Below the pieces are notes generated by a model. The model searched no databases. It had not been told where the DNA came from and was given only the letters and a program-made list of their open reading frames with translations. From the NCBI GenBank assembly GCA_965223815.1, contig OZ245019.1:4402001-4466000 (forward strand): DNA of 64,000 bases. The letters run 5' to 3'. Source of the stretch: HKST-UBA178 sp965223815 (GTDB taxonomy: Bacteria; Pseudomonadota; Gammaproteobacteria; Chromatiales; Chromatiaceae). Below are positions 35,842-44,640 of this stretch, piece by piece; within the stretch, counting starts at the first letter, position 1, and every line of letters starts with the position of its first letter. The position numbers and the translations under genes are program-made.

Positions 35842-36563
35842 GCCAGCTGAGCGCCCGCCATTTGGCGAAGCATTACAGACAACGCGCTGTGGTGGACGAT
35901 GTGTCCATCGACGTCTCCAGCGGCGAGGTAGTCGGCCTCCTTGGACCCAATGGTGCAGGCAAAACGACCTGCTTCTATATGATCGCCGGTCTGGTCTCTA
36001 CCGAGAACGGGTCGGTCAGTATTGACGGTCGTGATATTACCGCCTTACCCATGCATTCACGTGCCCGCCTTGGGCTTGGCTATCTCGCACAGGAGCCTTC
36101 AGTTTTTCGCAAACTGTCCGTAAAAAACAATATCCTAGCGATACTCGAGACCCGCAAAGAAATGACCAGAGGCCAGCGGGGTGAGGCCTGCGATGAGTTG
36201 CTGATGGACTTCGGCCTGAACCATCTGCGGGACAATCTGGCGATGGGCCTTTCAGGTGGCGAGCGTCGCCGTTTAGAGATTGCACGCGCCCTCGCTATGG
36301 AACCCAGGTTTATACTGTTGGACGAGCCCTTTGCCGGTATCGATCCCATCTCGGTCAAGGATATTCAGGGCATTATCAGGGAACTCACCGGACGCAATAT
36401 TGGAGTACTCATCACTGACCACAATGTACGAGAAACACTGGGCATCTGTGAAAAAGCTTATATTCTCCATCAAGGCAAGGTTATTACCGCAGGCGAACCC
36501 GAGGGCATTCTCGCAGATGAGCAGGTACGTTCGGTCTATTTGGGAAGCGAATTCAGGCTCTAG
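35838..36563 (+). CDS. lptB: LPS export ABC transporter ATPase LptB
   Basis: LptB is the ATPase of the LptB2FG transporter that extracts lipopolysaccharide from the inner membrane. The 241-residue chain has Walker A GPNGAGKT (36-43), the Q-loop LAQEPSVF, signature LSGGERRR (138-145), Walker B FILLDEP (158-164) and the switch histidine in ITDHNVRE. lptF and lptG are not in the window, which is usual. The gene ends the kdsD-lptB run, before a 267-bp gap and rpoN. Confidence 0.98.
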   Translation: MSQLSARHLAKHYRQRAVVDDVSIDVSSGEVVGLLGPNGAGKTTCFYMIAGLVSTENGSVSIDGRDITALPMHSRARLGLGYLAQEPSVFRKLSVKNNILAILETRKEMTRGQRGEACDELLMDFGLNHLRDNLAMGLSGGERRRLEIARALAMEPRFILLDEPFAGIDPISVKDIQGIIRELTGRNIGVLITDHNVRETLGICEKAYILHQGKVITAGEPEGILADEQVRSVYLGSEFRL

Positions 36564-36830
36564 CACCCTCTTCTCACCTCATCGGTACCCGCCAGCGTAT
36601 ACCCACTCCGAGAAACACCGCGTGCTGACATGAAATTCCTATATTTTTCAACATTTTACAATCTATCGCATACTGCAGCGCCGACTTACCCGAAGCTGCC
36701 TCTCGGTTTCCCTTGATCCAACGCAATCTGAGCGTAGCAATGTTGTTGCATTTCGGTAGGAAATTTCAGCTAAAATGAAGACGTGGCGAGATATACAAAT
36801 AATGTACCAGATATCACGACCTGACCCTGT

Positions 36831-38306
36831 ATGAAGCAGACAATCCAGCTTCGGCTCGGGCAACAGCTCACGATGACCCCGCAACTGCAGCAGGCTATCC
36901 GTCTGCTGCAACTCTCCACCGTGGACCTCAAGCAGGAAATTCAGGATGCACTCGAATCCAATTTGATGTTGGAGACCGAGGAGGAGGGCGCCACCCGGGA
37001 GCAGTACCTAAAAGACACTCCCGAGGGCATCAACGGCGCACAAAAAGCGGAAAACGATGCCAATAACGAGTCGGAGATCAAAGCCGATGCGGGCGTCCTG
37101 CCGGACGAATTGCCCGTCGACAGCGCCTGGGATGACATCTACGAGAGCACGCTCCCGCCCAACTCGTCCGGGGGAAGCCGCGAAACCGTCGATCAGGACT
37201 ATCTGATACATCGCCGAACTGCGCGTACTCTTCAGGACTACCTGCTCTGGCAACTCAACCTAACACCTTTTAGCGATACCGATCGGGCGATCGCTGCGGC
37301 CCTGGTCGACGCCATCAACGAGGATGGATACCTGGAGATGGATCTGGAAGAAATTCTCACCGGGCTCGACAGCGAAGAAGTCGACATCAGCGAAGTCGAG
37401 GCCGTGCTTCACCGTTTACAACAATTCGACCCACCTGGGGTTGGCGCTCGTTCACCCCAAGAATGCCTGCTGATTCAACTCCAACAGCTACCCGCAGAAA
37501 CCGAATACCGGCAACAGGCTATTTCGCTGATACGCGACCATTTTGAGTTCCTGGCACAGCAGGACCATGGCCAGATCAAACGCCGCCTCAAGATCGAAGA
37601 CGATGAACTCAAAGCCATAAACGGCCTCATCCGCTCCCTCACCCCACGTCCCGGCACGCTGGTAGCGGATACCGAACCCCAGTACGTTCTTCCAGATGTC
37701 TTTGTCTCCAAGCGTAACGGTGTTTGGCACGTTGAACTTAATGCCGAAGCGACACCCAAACTCAGAGTGAATCCTGAGTACGCCAAGCTGATACGACGAG
37801 CAGATAACAGTGAGGATAACACTTATCTAAAAAACCACATGCAGGAAGCAAGATGGTTTATGAAGAGCCTTATCAGCCGCAACGAGACCCTTTTAAAGGT
37901 GGCGACCAAAATTGTTGAGTTTCAGAGAGGGTTTTTCGAACATGGCGCCGAGGCCATGCGCCCACTGGTGCTACGAGAAATCGCTGAGGAATTGGACATG
38001 CATGAATCGACCATCTCGCGGGTGACAACTCAGAAATACATGCACACACCCCGGGGAACTCTGGAATTCAAGTATTTCTTCTCCAGCCATGTTAGTACGG
38101 CTGGTGGGGGAGAGTGCTCCGCCACGGCAATCCGTGCCCTAATCAAAAAGCTGGTTGCCGCAGAGAAGCCTAATAAGCCTCTCAGCGACAACAAGATTGC
38201 CAGCATACTCGCAGATCAGGGCATCAATGTTGCCAGACGGACGGTAGCAAAGTATCGCGAATCGATGGCTATTCCACCTTCGAATGAGCGAAAACGCCTC
38301 GCATAA
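36831..38306 (+). CDS. rpoN: RNA polymerase sigma-54 factor
   Basis: RpoN directs polymerase to -24/-12 promoters and needs AAA activators. The 491-residue protein has region I (MKQTIQLRLGQQLTMTPQLQQAIRLLQL in part), an acidic region II (about 45-120), the core-binding domain, a helix-turn-helix segment (DMHESTISRVTTQKY) and the RpoN box ARRTVAKYRE at 468-477. The gap before it contains TAAAAT at about 36771-36776, a possible -10. Nitrogen-type PTS genes and hpf follow, the classic rpoN neighbourhood. Confidence 0.98.
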   Translation: MKQTIQLRLGQQLTMTPQLQQAIRLLQLSTVDLKQEIQDALESNLMLETEEEGATREQYLKDTPEGINGAQKAENDANNESEIKADAGVLPDELPVDSAWDDIYESTLPPNSSGGSRETVDQDYLIHRRTARTLQDYLLWQLNLTPFSDTDRAIAAALVDAINEDGYLEMDLEEILTGLDSEEVDISEVEAVLHRLQQFDPPGVGARSPQECLLIQLQQLPAETEYRQQAISLIRDHFEFLAQQDHGQIKRRLKIEDDELKAINGLIRSLTPRPGTLVADTEPQYVLPDVFVSKRNGVWHVELNAEATPKLRVNPEYAKLIRRADNSEDNTYLKNHMQEARWFMKSLISRNETLLKVATKIVEFQRGFFEHGAEAMRPLVLREIAEELDMHESTISRVTTQKYMHTPRGTLEFKYFFSSHVSTAGGGECSATAIRALIKKLVAAEKPNKPLSDNKIASILADQGINVARRTVAKYRESMAIPPSNERKRLA

Positions 38307-38334
38307 AGGCCAATACTTCTTCAAGGAGCAGACT

Positions 38335-38664
38335 ATGCAAATAAGCCTTAGCGGTCACCATGTAGATCTCACTGAAGCCCTTCGCAACTATGTGAATACA
38401 AAGTTTGAGCGACTAGAGCGTCATTTCGACCATGTGACCAACGTCCGCGTGATTCTTGGCGTGGAAAAACTGCGACAAAAAGCAGAGGCTAACCTACACC
38501 TGAATGGTGCCGACATTTTTGCGGAATGTGTGCAGGAGGACATGTACGCGGCAATTGATGGGCTGGTTGATAAACTGGACAGACAGGTTAAGAAATACAA
38601 AGAAAAGCATACCAAACACCGTAGTGGCGTATCGGTGAAAAGCATGGAAACCACCGGCGCCTGA
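38335..38664 (+). CDS. hpf: Ribosome hibernation promoting factor, short form
   Basis: Hpf binds the 30S decoding site and helps ribosomes form inactive dimers. ATG 38335 with AAGGAG at 38323-38328 gives 109 residues, the short HPF form without the dimerisation domain. MQISLSGHHVDLTEAL and FERLERHFDHVTNV are typical. The frame extending back into rpoN is not used. It follows rpoN by 28 bp, so the two are likely co-transcribed. Confidence 0.95.
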   Translation: MQISLSGHHVDLTEALRNYVNTKFERLERHFDHVTNVRVILGVEKLRQKAEANLHLNGADIFAECVQEDMYAAIDGLVDKLDRQVKKYKEKHTKHRSGVSVKSMETTGA

Positions 38665-38695
38665 TACAGACCGACGATAGAAAATTTTAATAGCA

Positions 38696-39157
38696 ATGTT
38701 TCCCGACAATTTCCTGACGCTAGAGCAGATAAGATTCCAGTGCGAGGCCGGTAGTAAAAAGCGAGTGCTTGAAGAGATTGGCACTCTGTTGGCAGCGTCC
38801 ACACCCGGCCTTGAGCCACAAAGAATTTTTGACAAATTATTGGAGCGCGAGCGTCTTGGAAGCACCGGCGTGGGGGAGGGTATCGCCCTCCCCCACGCTC
38901 GGATCAAGGGCGTGGAAGAAGCCCGTGGCGCGCTGGTACAGCTCTCCTCAGCAGTGGACTTCGACGCCATCGATAATCAGCCAGTAGACTTGGTATTCGG
39001 GCTCATCGTACCTGAGCAAGCCACCGACGGACATCTGAAACTGCTAGCCAAACTCGCCTCGCTATTCAGCAGACCCGAACTCTGCACCCAGCTCAGAAAC
39101 GCCGACGACGGAAAAACAATGATGCGCATCATCCTGGGCTCAGAGGCCTCTACTTAA
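38696..39157 (+). CDS. ptsN: Nitrogen PTS enzyme IIA
   Basis: PtsN (EIIA-Ntr) is a regulatory phosphocarrier, phosphorylated on His67 in GEGIALPHAR by NPr. It influences potassium transport, nitrogen and envelope functions. The length of 153 residues is standard. It carries no sugar transport domain. Around the active-site codons the DNA forms a perfect 13-bp hairpin (separate entry). rapZ and ptsO follow; no hprK lies between. Confidence 0.96.
   Translation: MFPDNFLTLEQIRFQCEAGSKKRVLEEIGTLLAASTPGLEPQRIFDKLLERERLGSTGVGEGIALPHARIKGVEEARGALVQLSSAVDFDAIDNQPVDLVFGLIVPEQATDGHLKLLAKLASLFSRPELCTQLRNADDGKTMMRIILGSEAST
38868..38898. repeat. Perfect 13-bp GC-rich hairpin within ptsN
   Basis: GCGTGGGGGAGGG (38868-38880) and CCCTCCCCCACGC (38886-38898) are exact reverse complements around TATCG. 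The stem covers the codons of the conserved active-site motif GVGEGIALPHA. In mRNA it would be very stable. No T-tract follows, so it is not a terminator. Confidence 0.9.
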
Positions 39158-39181
39158 TAACACGTAACCAACTAAGTTAAA

Positions 39182-39202
39182 GGCCCAGCCCTGGATTGGG
39201 CC
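39182..39202 (+). terminator. Weak hairpin after ptsN
   Basis: GGCCCA (39182-39187) pairs with TGGGCC (39197-39202) around 9 nt, 25 bp after the ptsN stop. The following CGTATTGCTTG is a poor T-tract, so termination here is doubtful and read-through into rapZ is likely. Confidence 0.35.
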
Positions 39203-39330
39203 CGTATTGCTTGTCTAGAAACAGGCTTTTCACAAATGCGCTCTTGTCGATATCCCGACAACTCAAGGTATACTCCGTCTGTATGCTCTCTCCGGACATC
39301 TCGTGTTAGGCAAACCGTACAGGGAAATGA

Positions 39331-40188
39331 ATGAAGCTAATCATTGTCACCGGGCTTTCCGGCTCAGGAAAAAGTATTACCCTGAATACGCTGGAAGATA
39401 TGGGCTACTACTGCATAGACAGCGTCCCGCTTTTCCTGGTGACCGATTTCATAGAGGCACTGATTGCACGTGGAGATCCGCGTTTCCTGCGGACGGCAAT
39501 AGGTATAGATGCCCGCAATCATACTGCCGATCGTGAAAAGCTCGATTCCCTGCTGATTCAATTGAAGCAGCAGGGAGCCAACTGTGAAGTTCTTTTTCTT
39601 GAGTCCGAGAATGAAACCCTTATCAAACGCTACAGCGAGACTAGGCGCAAACATCCGCTCTCTGACGAACAAAGGCCGCTGGCTGAGGCCATACAACTAG
39701 AGAGAAGCATACTGGCTCCATTTCTGGATACTGCCGATCTCAGAGTCGATACCAGTCACACCACCCAACACCAATTGCGCGACCTGGTAAAATCAAGAGT
39801 CGGAGCAGCCCACCAAGCGGGCATTTCAATACTCTTTGAATCATTTGGATTCAAACACGGCGTCCCGAGAGATTCCGACTTCGTCTATGATGCCCGCTGC
39901 CTCCCAAACCCCTACTGGGAAATCAGTCTGAGGCCCCTCACAGGCAGAGATTCGCAGGTAGCAGCCTATCTCGAACAGCACGAAAACGTATTACGTTTCA
40001 AGCGGGATATCATCGATTTCATGGAGCAGTGGATACCCTGTTTCCGCGCAGACGGCCGCAGCTACCTAACCGTGGCGATCGGCTGTACCGGCGGCCAACA
40101 CCGTTCTGTATACTTGGTCGAGAAGCTTTCCGCTCACTTCCGGAGTGCAGAAGCCACGGTTCTGACTAGGCACCGGGAACTCCCATGA
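39331..40188 (+). CDS. rapZ: RNase adapter protein RapZ
   Basis: RapZ is a nucleotide-binding protein that in enterobacteria senses glucosamine-6-phosphate and targets the small RNA GlmZ for RNase E. The 285-residue chain has Walker A GLSGSGKS (8-15), a Walker B-like segment, and the C-terminal RNA-binding half with SFGFKHGVP, DARCLPNPYW and IGCTGGQHRSVY. AGGGA at 39321-39325 supports the ATG at 39331. It overlaps ptsO by 4 bp. No glmZ or glmY is recognisable here. Confidence 0.96.
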   Translation: MKLIIVTGLSGSGKSITLNTLEDMGYYCIDSVPLFLVTDFIEALIARGDPRFLRTAIGIDARNHTADREKLDSLLIQLKQQGANCEVLFLESENETLIKRYSETRRKHPLSDEQRPLAEAIQLERSILAPFLDTADLRVDTSHTTQHQLRDLVKSRVGAAHQAGISILFESFGFKHGVPRDSDFVYDARCLPNPYWEISLRPLTGRDSQVAAYLEQHENVLRFKRDIIDFMEQWIPCFRADGRSYLTVAIGCTGGQHRSVYLVEKLSAHFRSAEATVLTRHRELP

Positions 40189-40454
40189 TCACTTGTGATA
40201 TCGAAATCATCAATAAATTGGGGATGCATGCGCGAGCCGCAGCTAAATTCGTCACCACCGCCTCCCAGTACAGCAGCGAAATCCAGCTTTCCCGAGAAGA
40301 ACAAAGCGTCGACGGCAAAAGTATCATGGGCGTAATGATGTTGGCCGCAAGCCAAGGTACCAAACTCACCATCCGCGTCGACGGCGAAGACGAATCACAA
40401 GCGTTGACAGCACTCAAGAACCTTATCGAGGAGCGATTCGGAGAGGACGAGTAA
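40185..40454 (+). CDS. ptsO: Nitrogen PTS phosphocarrier NPr
   Basis: NPr is an HPr-like protein that passes phosphate from EI-Ntr to PtsN. The 89-residue chain has the active His15 in LGMHARAA and the regulatory-site Ser46 in DGKSIMGVMML. It overlaps rapZ by 4 bp and closes the rpoN-hpf-ptsN-rapZ-ptsO set. Confidence 0.95.
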   Translation: MITCDIEIINKLGMHARAAAKFVTTASQYSSEIQLSREEQSVDGKSIMGVMMLAASQGTKLTIRVDGEDESQALTALKNLIEERFGEDE

Positions 40455-40536
40455 GGTGAAAGCCTGGCAAGAGAAGGAAGGAGTATTGTTTTTTATCTTG
40501 CCAAGAGCGAGGATTGTCCTGTAATTTGCCCAGCGG

Positions 40537-41460
40537 ATGGACGCTCTTATTTCTGTTAACGGCCTCTCCCGCCACTTTGGGGATTATTGCGCCGTAAACA
40601 ACGTTGATTTCCAACTCTATCCCGGTGAAGTGCTCGGCCTCCTCGGGCCCAATGGTGCCGGGAAATCCACCACGCTGCGCATCCTAAGTGGTTGCCTGGC
40701 AGCCAGCAGCGGAACCATATCTATCCTAGGTACGGATCTTCGGTCTCAGCCCCTGCTAGCGAAGAGAAGTATTGGTTTTCTCCCGGAGAGCCCACCGCTC
40801 TACCCCATGCTGAAGGTGGATGAGTATCTGCAGTTCTGCGCACGCCTGAGGGCAATTCCGACAGCACAACTCTCCAATAAAATCGATCAAGCGAAATCGA
40901 GAACCGGCCTCCAAAGCAGTGGTAAACGCCTAATCGCGCACCTCTCCAAGGGATACCAACAACGGGTGGGCATTGCTCAAGCGATCATTCACGAACCGCG
41001 AATAGTAATCTTGGATGAACCCACCAGCGGCTTGGATCCTAATCAACTCGTGGAAATTCGCGCCTTGATCGCATCGCTGGGCCAGGATCACGGGGTCATC
41101 CTCTCCACCCATATCCTGCCAGAAGTACAAACCCTATGCGGCAGAGTAGTGATTATGCACGAGGGAGTGCTGGTCTACAGTAACAGTTTGAAAAAAGCTA
41201 AGGGTGAGGAAGAAAATCAAATCTGGATAGGACTCTCAAAGCCCCCTGCGCAGCATTTATTGGAAACGCTTCCGGGCGTCCGCAAGGTGATAGCGCAAGA
41301 TGGTAACCGGTTTCGTCTGGCACTTGCGGATAATCATCGTCCTGAATCCCTGGCCGAGCAGGCGGTAGCCAACCACTGGGGTTTGTTCGAGATCTCCCCC
41401 GTTAAACAACATCTGGAGCAGATATTTGCCAGATTGACCACCGGGGACTCAGCCACCTGA
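40537..41460 (+). CDS. ABC transporter ATPase, GldA/CcmA-like
   Basis: A 307-residue ABC ATPase with Walker A GPNGAGKS (37-44), signature LSKGYQQR (136-143), Walker B IVILDEP (156-162) and the DUF4162-like C-terminal extension (about 215-307) seen in exporters of the ABC-2 class. The three following genes (ABC-2 permease, GldG-like, DUF4340) form a fixed set that resembles the gliding-motility Gld transporter of Bacteroidetes but is widespread in proteobacteria with no known substrate. Its stop overlaps the permease start by 1 bp. Confidence 0.9.
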   Translation: MDALISVNGLSRHFGDYCAVNNVDFQLYPGEVLGLLGPNGAGKSTTLRILSGCLAASSGTISILGTDLRSQPLLAKRSIGFLPESPPLYPMLKVDEYLQFCARLRAIPTAQLSNKIDQAKSRTGLQSSGKRLIAHLSKGYQQRVGIAQAIIHEPRIVILDEPTSGLDPNQLVEIRALIASLGQDHGVILSTHILPEVQTLCGRVVIMHEGVLVYSNSLKKAKGEEENQIWIGLSKPPAQHLLETLPGVRKVIAQDGNRFRLALADNHRPESLAEQAVANHWGLFEISPVKQHLEQIFARLTTGDSAT

Positions 41461-42203
41461 TGCTTGCGATCGCCAGCAAGGAATTGCGCTGCCTACTGCT
41501 GTCACCTCTGGCATGGATTCTGCTGGCCGTCATGCAACTGCTATTGGCCTGGATTTTTCTTGTCTACCTGGAGCAGTACATGCAATTGCAGCCGAAGTTG
41601 GCTGTACTGGATAACGCACCGGGTGTCACCCAATTGGTAGCAATGCCGCTACTCGATTCCGCAGCTGCCGTTTGCATGCTTCTGGTGCCACTGCTGAGCA
41701 TGGGGTTATTCAGTAGAGAGTATCAGAGTGGGACGATAACCCTGCTGTTTTCCGCCCCAATCAGCGTTACTCGAATTGTTATCGGGAAGTACATCGCTTT
41801 GCTAACCGTTATCACGATAATGTTGTTGTTGATTTCGCTGATGCCTTTCTCTCTGTTGGTGGGAGCAAAATTGGACATAGGTTCGATCGCGGCTGGAGTT
41901 TTTGCGCTCGCACTAGCGCTCTGTACATTTTCGGCGGTGGGACTTTATCTCTCCAGTCTGACCAGGCAGCCGGCAGTGGCGGCAATTGGCAGTTACGGGG
42001 TACTGCTCCTGTTGTGGCTAATCAATCCGGTCGGTATTGGACCCACAGGCTCATCATTAGAGCTGGTTTCGCTCTCCAGCCATTTTCAGCGCATGCTAAC
42101 CGGACTGGTAACCAGCGGCGATATTCTCTATTTCCTGTTGCTGACCCTGTTTTGCCTCGTACTAACTATTTATCGGCTCGACGAGATACGCAGCCGGGGC
42201 TAG
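41460..42203 (+). CDS. ABC-2 type permease, GldF-like
   Basis: A 247-residue inner-membrane permease with six hydrophobic segments: the first near 16-36, then 60-82, 105-130, 140-165, 170-190 and 220-240. GLFSREYQSGTITLLFSAPIS is the typical cytosolic loop of ABC-2 exporters. It pairs with the preceding ATPase. It begins one base inside the ATPase stop codon and is followed after 5 bp by the GldG-like gene. Confidence 0.88.
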   Translation: MLAIASKELRCLLLSPLAWILLAVMQLLLAWIFLVYLEQYMQLQPKLAVLDNAPGVTQLVAMPLLDSAAAVCMLLVPLLSMGLFSREYQSGTITLLFSAPISVTRIVIGKYIALLTVITIMLLLISLMPFSLLVGAKLDIGSIAAGVFALALALCTFSAVGLYLSSLTRQPAVAAIGSYGVLLLLWLINPVGIGPTGSSLELVSLSSHFQRMLTGLVTSGDILYFLLLTLFCLVLTIYRLDEIRSRG

Positions 42204-42208
42204 GAAGC

Positions 42209-43525
42209 ATGAGAAGAGAAACCTTAGCCTTCTATCTACTATTGGTGACAGCTACCGGGCTCTTGGGCTGGATCAGCCAGCGCTACCTCTTGGTGTGGGA
42301 CTGGTCCGATAGTGCCCGCAACACGCTGAGCGAGGCCAGTATTCAACTACTTGACCACCTGCAGGCACCCCTACAGATAACTTCTTTCGCTCCCGAAAAT
42401 GATCAACTGCGAAGCCAGATTAGGGAGATAGCCGCCCGTTATCAGCGCCACAGGCCCGACATCCGGTTTGAATTCGTCGATCCCGCCCGCCATCCGGCCA
42501 GGACACGCGAACTTGGTATAAAAGTGGCCGGAGAGTTGCATCTGCAATATGAGGGCCGCAGCGAAAACTTGCGGCAAATCGATGAGCAAGGTCTAAGCAA
42601 CGCCATACAGCGCCTAATCAAGCAAGGTGAACGTTGGGTCATCTCCCTGGAGGGCCACGGTGAACGCAGGTTGAACGGAGAGGCCAACCATGACTTGGGG
42701 GCTTTCGGCGCCGAACTGGAGCGCAAGGGTTACCGGGTTCAGCCCCTTGACCTGACCACCACCCACGCGGTTCCGGATAATACGGGTGTGCTGGTGATCG
42801 CAGGACCGCAATCAAATCTGCTCCCGGGTGAAGTAACTTTGATTTTGGAGTATTTGGAGCGGGGCGGCAATCTGCTGTGGCTGCTCGATCCCGGGCCACT
42901 CGATTCCCTTCAACCCGTCGCAGACTGGCTTGGATTGACCCCCCTGCCGGGTACATTGGTAGACGCCAACGCTGCTTCGGTTGGGCTGGACGATCCCGCT
43001 ATGGCGGTTGTTTCCAGCTACCCTGATCATCCCACTACCCAAAACTTCGAACACCTGACCCTCTACCCCCACGCCATGGCATTTGACCATGAACAACCGA
43101 GAGCGAACTGGGAGACAACAGAGCTGTTGCAAACCTTGCCGGGCAGCTGGAACGAAACCGGCCCGATCCGTGGGGAGGTTAGCCGCGATGCCGGCCTTGG
43201 CGAGCAAGCCGGGCCGCTCACTATAGGGCTGGCCTATGCCAGGGAACGGCATCAGGGTAAACAGCGCCTGGTGGTAATCGGAGATGGCGACTTTCTCTCG
43301 AACGCCTACTTGGGTAACGGCGGTAACTTAGACTTGGGCATCCACTTGATTCGCTGGCTCGTGGGTGATATTGAGCTGATCGATGTCCCCGCCAGAATCG
43401 CACCAGACCGATTGCTGGAGCTAAGCCGCTTGAGCGGGATACTAATCGGGATGGGATTTCTCATAATAATCCCGGCACTGTTAGCACTCACGGGCGGCAT
43501 TATCTGGTGGCGGCGCAGACATTGA
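42209..43525 (+). CDS. GldG-like ABC transporter auxiliary protein
   Basis: A 438-residue protein with an N-terminal anchor (about 6-25), a large periplasmic part of the ABC_transp_aux (PF09822-type, GldG) family, and a C-terminal membrane segment (about 408-430) followed by WWRRRH. Typical phrases are IRFEFVDPARHP, ISLEGHGERRL, LLWLLDPG and VVIGDGDFLSN. AGGA is 4 nt before ATG 42209. The role is to couple the exporter to an extracytoplasmic substrate, which is unknown. Confidence 0.87.
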   Translation: MRRETLAFYLLLVTATGLLGWISQRYLLVWDWSDSARNTLSEASIQLLDHLQAPLQITSFAPENDQLRSQIREIAARYQRHRPDIRFEFVDPARHPARTRELGIKVAGELHLQYEGRSENLRQIDEQGLSNAIQRLIKQGERWVISLEGHGERRLNGEANHDLGAFGAELERKGYRVQPLDLTTTHAVPDNTGVLVIAGPQSNLLPGEVTLILEYLERGGNLLWLLDPGPLDSLQPVADWLGLTPLPGTLVDANAASVGLDDPAMAVVSSYPDHPTTQNFEHLTLYPHAMAFDHEQPRANWETTELLQTLPGSWNETGPIRGEVSRDAGLGEQAGPLTIGLAYARERHQGKQRLVVIGDGDFLSNAYLGNGGNLDLGIHLIRWLVGDIELIDVPARIAPDRLLELSRLSGILIGMGFLIIIPALLALTGGIIWWRRRH

Positions 43526-44370
43526 GCCGAACCAAGCTGAATTTCGGGTTGTTGGTTCTGGTGGCCTTGCTGGGACTAGTAGTTTGGCTGTCACCTGAAA
43601 ACGACGTCGAATCGGAACCGCCTCCATCACTTTCACTCCTGACCCCAGAAGACATTCGTATCATCAGTATCAGCAACAACAATGGGCCAAGCTTCACCAT
43701 GGAGCGCACAATCAATGGCTGGCGCATGACTAGGCCCCATTTGCAACAGGCAAATAGCGAGCGAATCGGGATGTTGTTGGGACTGCTGACCACTCCAGTA
43801 TATGAGCAATTTGAAGTGGATTCCGAAGAGTTGGCTCAGTTTGGACTGGCACCGCCCAAGGCCCGGCTGAGGTTAAATGAAGTGGAATTCAGTATGGGAG
43901 GAGTGCACCCCTATAACCGCAAAAGATACCTGGGTAAAGGCAACACAGTATATCTCACCAACGACATTTTCCTCCATCACCTCCAGGCCCGGGCTGAGGA
44001 CTTTATCGCCTTGGCGTTACTGACCGGGCAATCTGAAATCACCACAATTGTCACGCCAAACTGGCGCTTGGAACGCACATACCAAAAGACCCAACCTTGG
44101 CAATTACAACCGCCAAGGCGGGTCTCCATGGATCGTCTGGTAGCTAAAGTGAGCGATTGGCGCAATGCGCAAGCGGTGCGCGTTTTCAGAAGGGCCGAAA
44201 AATCACCGACCGGCGCCCAACCGGTAACTATAGAGACGGTGGATGAGACAATCGAATTTTGGGTCCTGCCGGATTCGGACACTCGCCTGTTGCACAACGG
44301 TTCGGGGCTGGTGTACGAAATACCGGCACTTCCCGCTCTTCTGGCACTGCCGAACGGGGATGCACCCTAG
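43507..44370 (+). CDS. DUF4340 domain protein
   Basis: A 287-residue protein with one N-terminal anchor (about 12-30) and a periplasmic DUF4340 domain containing two related beta units (WRMTRPHLQQAN and WQLQPPRRVSMD). It is the regular fourth member of the Gld-like transporter operon and probably lies against the GldG-like protein. The start is GTG 43507, overlapping the preceding gene; TTG 43522 is an alternative. Its TAG stop lies inside the 6-bp duplication that borders the MITE-like element. Confidence 0.82.
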   Translation: MAAQTLSRTKLNFGLLVLVALLGLVVWLSPENDVESEPPPSLSLLTPEDIRIISISNNNGPSFTMERTINGWRMTRPHLQQANSERIGMLLGLLTTPVYEQFEVDSEELAQFGLAPPKARLRLNEVEFSMGGVHPYNRKRYLGKGNTVYLTNDIFLHHLQARAEDFIALALLTGQSEITTIVTPNWRLERTYQKTQPWQLQPPRRVSMDRLVAKVSDWRNAQAVRVFRRAEKSPTGAQPVTIETVDETIEFWVLPDSDTRLLHNGSGLVYEIPALPALLALPNGDAP

Positions 44371-44639
44371 GTGCCTGTTAACACTAATTGAAACAGCGTC
44401 GTTGCGCCCCAGAAAGGGCCAATCAAGGCGCGAGGAGTGAGGTTTGGTGGTTCCAAATGAATGACGAGCAACGCCGAGTGGCCCTTTTTGGGGCGCAACC
44501 CGGAGGGACGGGGCCATTTTTCCCCAGTTCCGCGTTGCACCTCGCTTATGTAGCGCTGCTACACCGCGCTCGGTGCGCCTTGACCTGCGATAAAATGGCC
44601 TCCGGCGACACTGTTCCAATTAGTGTTAACAGGCCCTAG
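44365..44639. repeat. CCCTAG direct repeats bordering the MITE-like element
   Basis: CCCTAG at 44365-44370 includes the stop codon of the DUF4340 gene; CCCTAG at 44634-44639 is followed by T and the mutM ATG. Removing the element and one copy joins the stop codon, one T and the mutM start codon, a natural tight operon junction. Confidence 0.75.
44371..44633. mobile_element. MITE-like element with terminal inverted repeats
   Basis: Ends at 44374-44396 and 44611-44633 are inverted repeats, identical at 22 of 23 positions (CCTGTTAACACTAATTG...). CCCTAG occurs directly outside both ends (44365-44370 and 44634-44639), as expected of a target-site duplication. The 263-bp interior has no gene but is strongly folded. 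TTGCGCCCC... near 44401 pairs with GGGGCGCAA near 44500, GGCCATTTT pairs with AAAATGGCC, and TGTAGC pairs with GCTACA. No transposase is encoded, so it would depend on one in trans. Confidence 0.8.
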
Positions 44640-44640
44640 T

